Origin: an uncultured Sphingomonadales bacterium
Lineage (GTDB): Bacteria > Pseudomonadota > Alphaproteobacteria > Sphingomonadales > Sphingomonadaceae
Assembly: GCA_903958285.1 (NCBI GenBank)
Contig: CAJBSR010000572.1
Span: 1-16,193 of the forward strand
Reading direction: 5' to 3'
Length of the DNA: 16,193 nt
The first letter of the stretch is position 1. Every line of letters starts with the position of its first letter. A model generated the notes under the pieces. It did not search any database, had not been told where the DNA came from, and saw only the letters and a list, made by a program, of their open reading frames with translations. This document shows, in pieces, positions 14,847 through 16,193 of the stretch. The position numbers and the translations under genes were made by a program.

Positions 14847-15185
14847 ATGCGTATTGCGGGTAGACTGGCGTTGCAGACGCCGTCAGGGATAGGAGCTGCG
14901 CCCTGTGACGGGTCGCGCTTGAAATCTGATATTTTGAGCTTCCATGGATGCGACATCCTCGTGTCCAACATTTCGGAATTTGGCTTTGAAGCCAAACTGT
15001 CCCTTCCTCTGAAAAAGGGCGCGTTGGTCCGGCTCCGCCTGCCCGGGGCAGGGGCAATGCTCGCCACAGTAGCGTCGTGCCAAAAAGGCCTGCTGAAGGC
15101 AGAATTCGTAAATCCGGTGAGCGCCGCCCGCTTGGGCAAGACGTTGGGCATGTCGCGTCTGGCACCGCAACCCGCTTTCGCCTGA
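14847..15185 (+). CDS. Small PilZ-domain protein (possible c-di-GMP sensor)
   Basis: A single PilZ-like domain of 112 residues. PilZ proteins bind cyclic di-GMP through RxxxR and (D/N)xSxxG. Here R2-x3-R6 (RIAGR) stands at the very N-terminus, and N41-x-S43-x2-G46 (NISEFGFEAKL) begins the barrel, followed by KKGALVRLRLPGAGAMLATV (57-76) and GLLKAEFVNP (81-90), the usual barrel strands. The gap between the two motifs is longer than common, so binding is likely but not assured. AAGGG is six bases before the ATG. It is transcribed alone, divergent from the amidohydrolase, and ends at a strong terminator. Its output is unknown. Confidence 0.75.
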   Translation: MRIAGRLALQTPSGIGAAPCDGSRLKSDILSFHGCDILVSNISEFGFEAKLSLPLKKGALVRLRLPGAGAMLATVASCQKGLLKAEFVNPVSAARLGKTLGMSRLAPQPAFA

Positions 15186-15209
15186 TCTAAGGGCAAAGGT
15201 CTGATGGAG

Positions 15210-15234
15210 AGGCTGCCATTTTGGCGGCCTTTTT
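15210..15234 (+). terminator. Intrinsic terminator of the PilZ gene
   Basis: AGGCTGCC (15210-15217), loop ATTTT, GGCGGCCT (15223-15230), then a run of Ts to 15234. All eight positions pair, one as a G-T wobble. It begins 25 bases after the PilZ stop. Confidence 0.85.
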
Positions 15235-15263
15235 CATGCGCGGGTGTCGTCGCGGTCCAATAG

Positions 15264-15295
15264 AAAAGGGCGGACGAAGTTGCCTTCGCCCGCCC
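15264..15295 (-). terminator. Intrinsic terminator of the protease gene
   Basis: On the minus strand GGGCGGGCGAAG, loop GCAA, CTTCGTCCGCCC, then TTTT. Twelve positions pair, with one G-T wobble, and the loop is a GNRA tetraloop. It begins about 25 bases after the protease stop and faces the PilZ terminator, so the two convergent genes are insulated from each other. Confidence 0.88.
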
Positions 15296-15319
15296 CAATT
15301 CTTTTGTGCCTGTCAGGCC

Positions 15320-16193
15320 TTAGGCAGCTTGGGCCGCAACGGTCTTCCGGCTGCGACGGACAGCGCCGCCGATCATGCCGAAGCCTGCAAGCATCATTGC
15401 CCAGCTGGCCGGTTCGGGAACGCTGGAGAGCGCCTGCGTGATGAAGTCCTTGTGGATATACAGCGGCACAAAGCCGTTGAATTCACCCCACGAGCTGTTG
15501 AGGCCCGCGCGGAAGTCCCCAAAGTTCGTTCCGAAGGTCAGGCCATAAGACGTGACCGAAACGAGCTTGCCGTTGATGAACTGCGGACCACCCGAGTCAC
15601 CACCGGCGACGCCAACTTCGCGGGCGCCGATGCCCGTGTTGCAGCCAAAGCCGGAGGGAGCGCCAACGGCTGCTGCGATGCGGCAAGCCGTATCGTTCGC
15701 TGCAAAGCCGCTGCGATCAAAGTCAGAAATGTAGGAGAAGTCCACATCGGCAGTGCCGAAGAAGTTTTCGCCACTGGCGTCACGATCGGTGAAGAAGCCG
15801 CCAAAGGCCGCATCGCCCCAAGCGTAATCGAAGATGTTGCCACCCTGACGAAGGCGGCCCGTGCCAGCGTCGACACCAAAGGCGCCGCCGATGGTCGAAC
15901 GACCACCGACACCAGCAATTTCAAACTGCGAACCGGTGAGGTTGCCGCTGAAATCAATATCGTAACCGGTGGCGAAGCTAGGTGCGAGCTCCTTGAGCGT
16001 CAGAACCGCGACGTCATTCTGGTCGATCACTTCGCCGGTGTAGCCAGCGTTCACCGCATAATGCGAGATATCGATCGCCACTGAACTCGCGTCGGTGTGG
16101 AGCACGGTATCTGGATTTGCGCTGTTGCTGAAAAAGGCCGTCGTCTTGATCGGATTGGCCGTACCGGCACCGTTGCTGACACAGTGCGCCGCC
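15320..16193 (-). CDS. Trypsin-like serine protease with PEPxxWA-CTERM anchor (5' part outside window)
   Basis: The C-terminal 290 residues of an exported S1-family serine protease; the signal peptide and first strands lie beyond the window edge. The frame stays open to the edge, where AAHCV carries the catalytic His. The catalytic Asp is in QNDVAVLTL (visible residue 60) and the catalytic Ser in GGDSGGP (visible residue 200), so the triad is complete. The Asp-Ser spacing of about 140 is longer than in chymotrypsin, pointing to an insertion rich in Gly, Phe and Asp. A Cys pair (TACRIA, FGCN) could form a disulfide. The end, VPEPASWAMMLAGFGMIGGA followed by VRRSRK, is a PEP-CTERM signal: motif, hydrophobic helix, Arg cluster. 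This is normally recognised by an exosortase system linked to extracellular polysaccharide. The GTG at 16105 is an internal Val. Confidence 0.9.
   Translation of the reverse strand, partial: AAHCVSNGAGTANPIKTTAFFSNSANPDTVLHTDASSVAIDISHYAVNAGYTGEVIDQNDVAVLTLKELAPSFATGYDIDFSGNLTGSQFEIAGVGGRSTIGGAFGVDAGTGRLRQGGNIFDYAWGDAAFGGFFTDRDASGENFFGTADVDFSYISDFDRSGFAANDTACRIAAAVGAPSGFGCNTGIGAREVGVAGGDSGGPQFINGKLVSVTSYGLTFGTNFGDFRAGLNSSWGEFNGFVPLYIHKDFITQALSSVPEPASWAMMLAGFGMIGGAVRRSRKTVAAQAA

Noticed and set aside
14700..14850. Replication origin suggested by the DnaA box
   Set aside because: Only one box, no AT-rich unwinding element, and none of the genes that usually flank alphaproteobacterial origins.
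14635..14892. An 85-codon plus-strand open frame across the amidohydrolase-PilZ gap
   Set aside because: It overlaps the PilZ start, has no family resemblance and covers the divergent promoter region; the PilZ frame has the better binding site and recognisable motifs.

Overview
The window reads as chromosomal DNA of a sphingomonad (Alphaproteobacteria, Sphingomonadales). Pointers are the GC-rich coding style, an S1 protease ending in the PEPxxWA type of PEP-CTERM sorting signal, a ribosomal protein L9 with a long acidic tail, and several kinds of short intergenic palindrome of the sort common in sphingomonads. I see no phage, transposase, CRISPR, tRNA or rRNA. The window starts just inside an operon and ends inside a protease gene.

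Layout. (1) 45-3629, plus strand: a tight three-gene CoA-ester operon made of a (2S)-methylsuccinyl-CoA dehydrogenase (Mcd), a double-hotdog hydratase of the itaconyl-/mesaconyl-C4-CoA hydratase type, and a second acyl-CoA dehydrogenase. (2) 3724-5232, minus: an ALDH7/antiquitin-type aldehyde dehydrogenase, probably for lysine or pipecolate breakdown. (3) 5446-6675, minus: the rpsF-rpsR-rplI ribosomal operon, ending in a strong UUCG-tetraloop terminator. (4) 6676-7131: a gene-poor gap with a possible 32-residue membrane protein and two inverted copies of a palindrome. (5) 7132-14620, minus: five same-strand genes, in transcription order a D-aminoacylase-like amidohydrolase, an adrenodoxin-type ferredoxin-NADP reductase, a glycosidase-reductase fusion, a TelA-family protein and an XpaC-like membrane protein. 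(6) 14847-15185, plus: a small PilZ-domain protein, convergent with (7) 15320 to the window end, minus: a trypsin-like PEPxxWA-CTERM protease lacking its N-terminus. Facing terminators separate the last two genes.

How genes work together. Mcd, the hydratase and the second dehydrogenase are coupled by a one-base overlap and a one-base gap, so they very likely act on one C5-dicarboxylic acid (methylsuccinate, mesaconate or itaconate) as CoA esters. Mcd is known from the ethylmalonyl-CoA pathway, but the hydratase resembles the itaconate-degradation and 3-hydroxypropionate-bicycle enzymes rather than the ethylmalonyl-pathway one. This mixed set is the most interesting system here. The CoA transferase and the citramalyl-CoA lyase it would need are not in the window and might lie upstream of base 1. 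telA and the xpaC-like gene form a conserved pair. The other genes look functionally independent.

The intergenic regions repay attention. Two separate pairs of inverted palindromes (3655-3712 and 7019-7116) keep their centres and change their arms in a compensatory way. An 87-base palindromic element occurs twice (5276-5362 and 12746-12832). Two genes have their ribosome binding site inside a hairpin arm.
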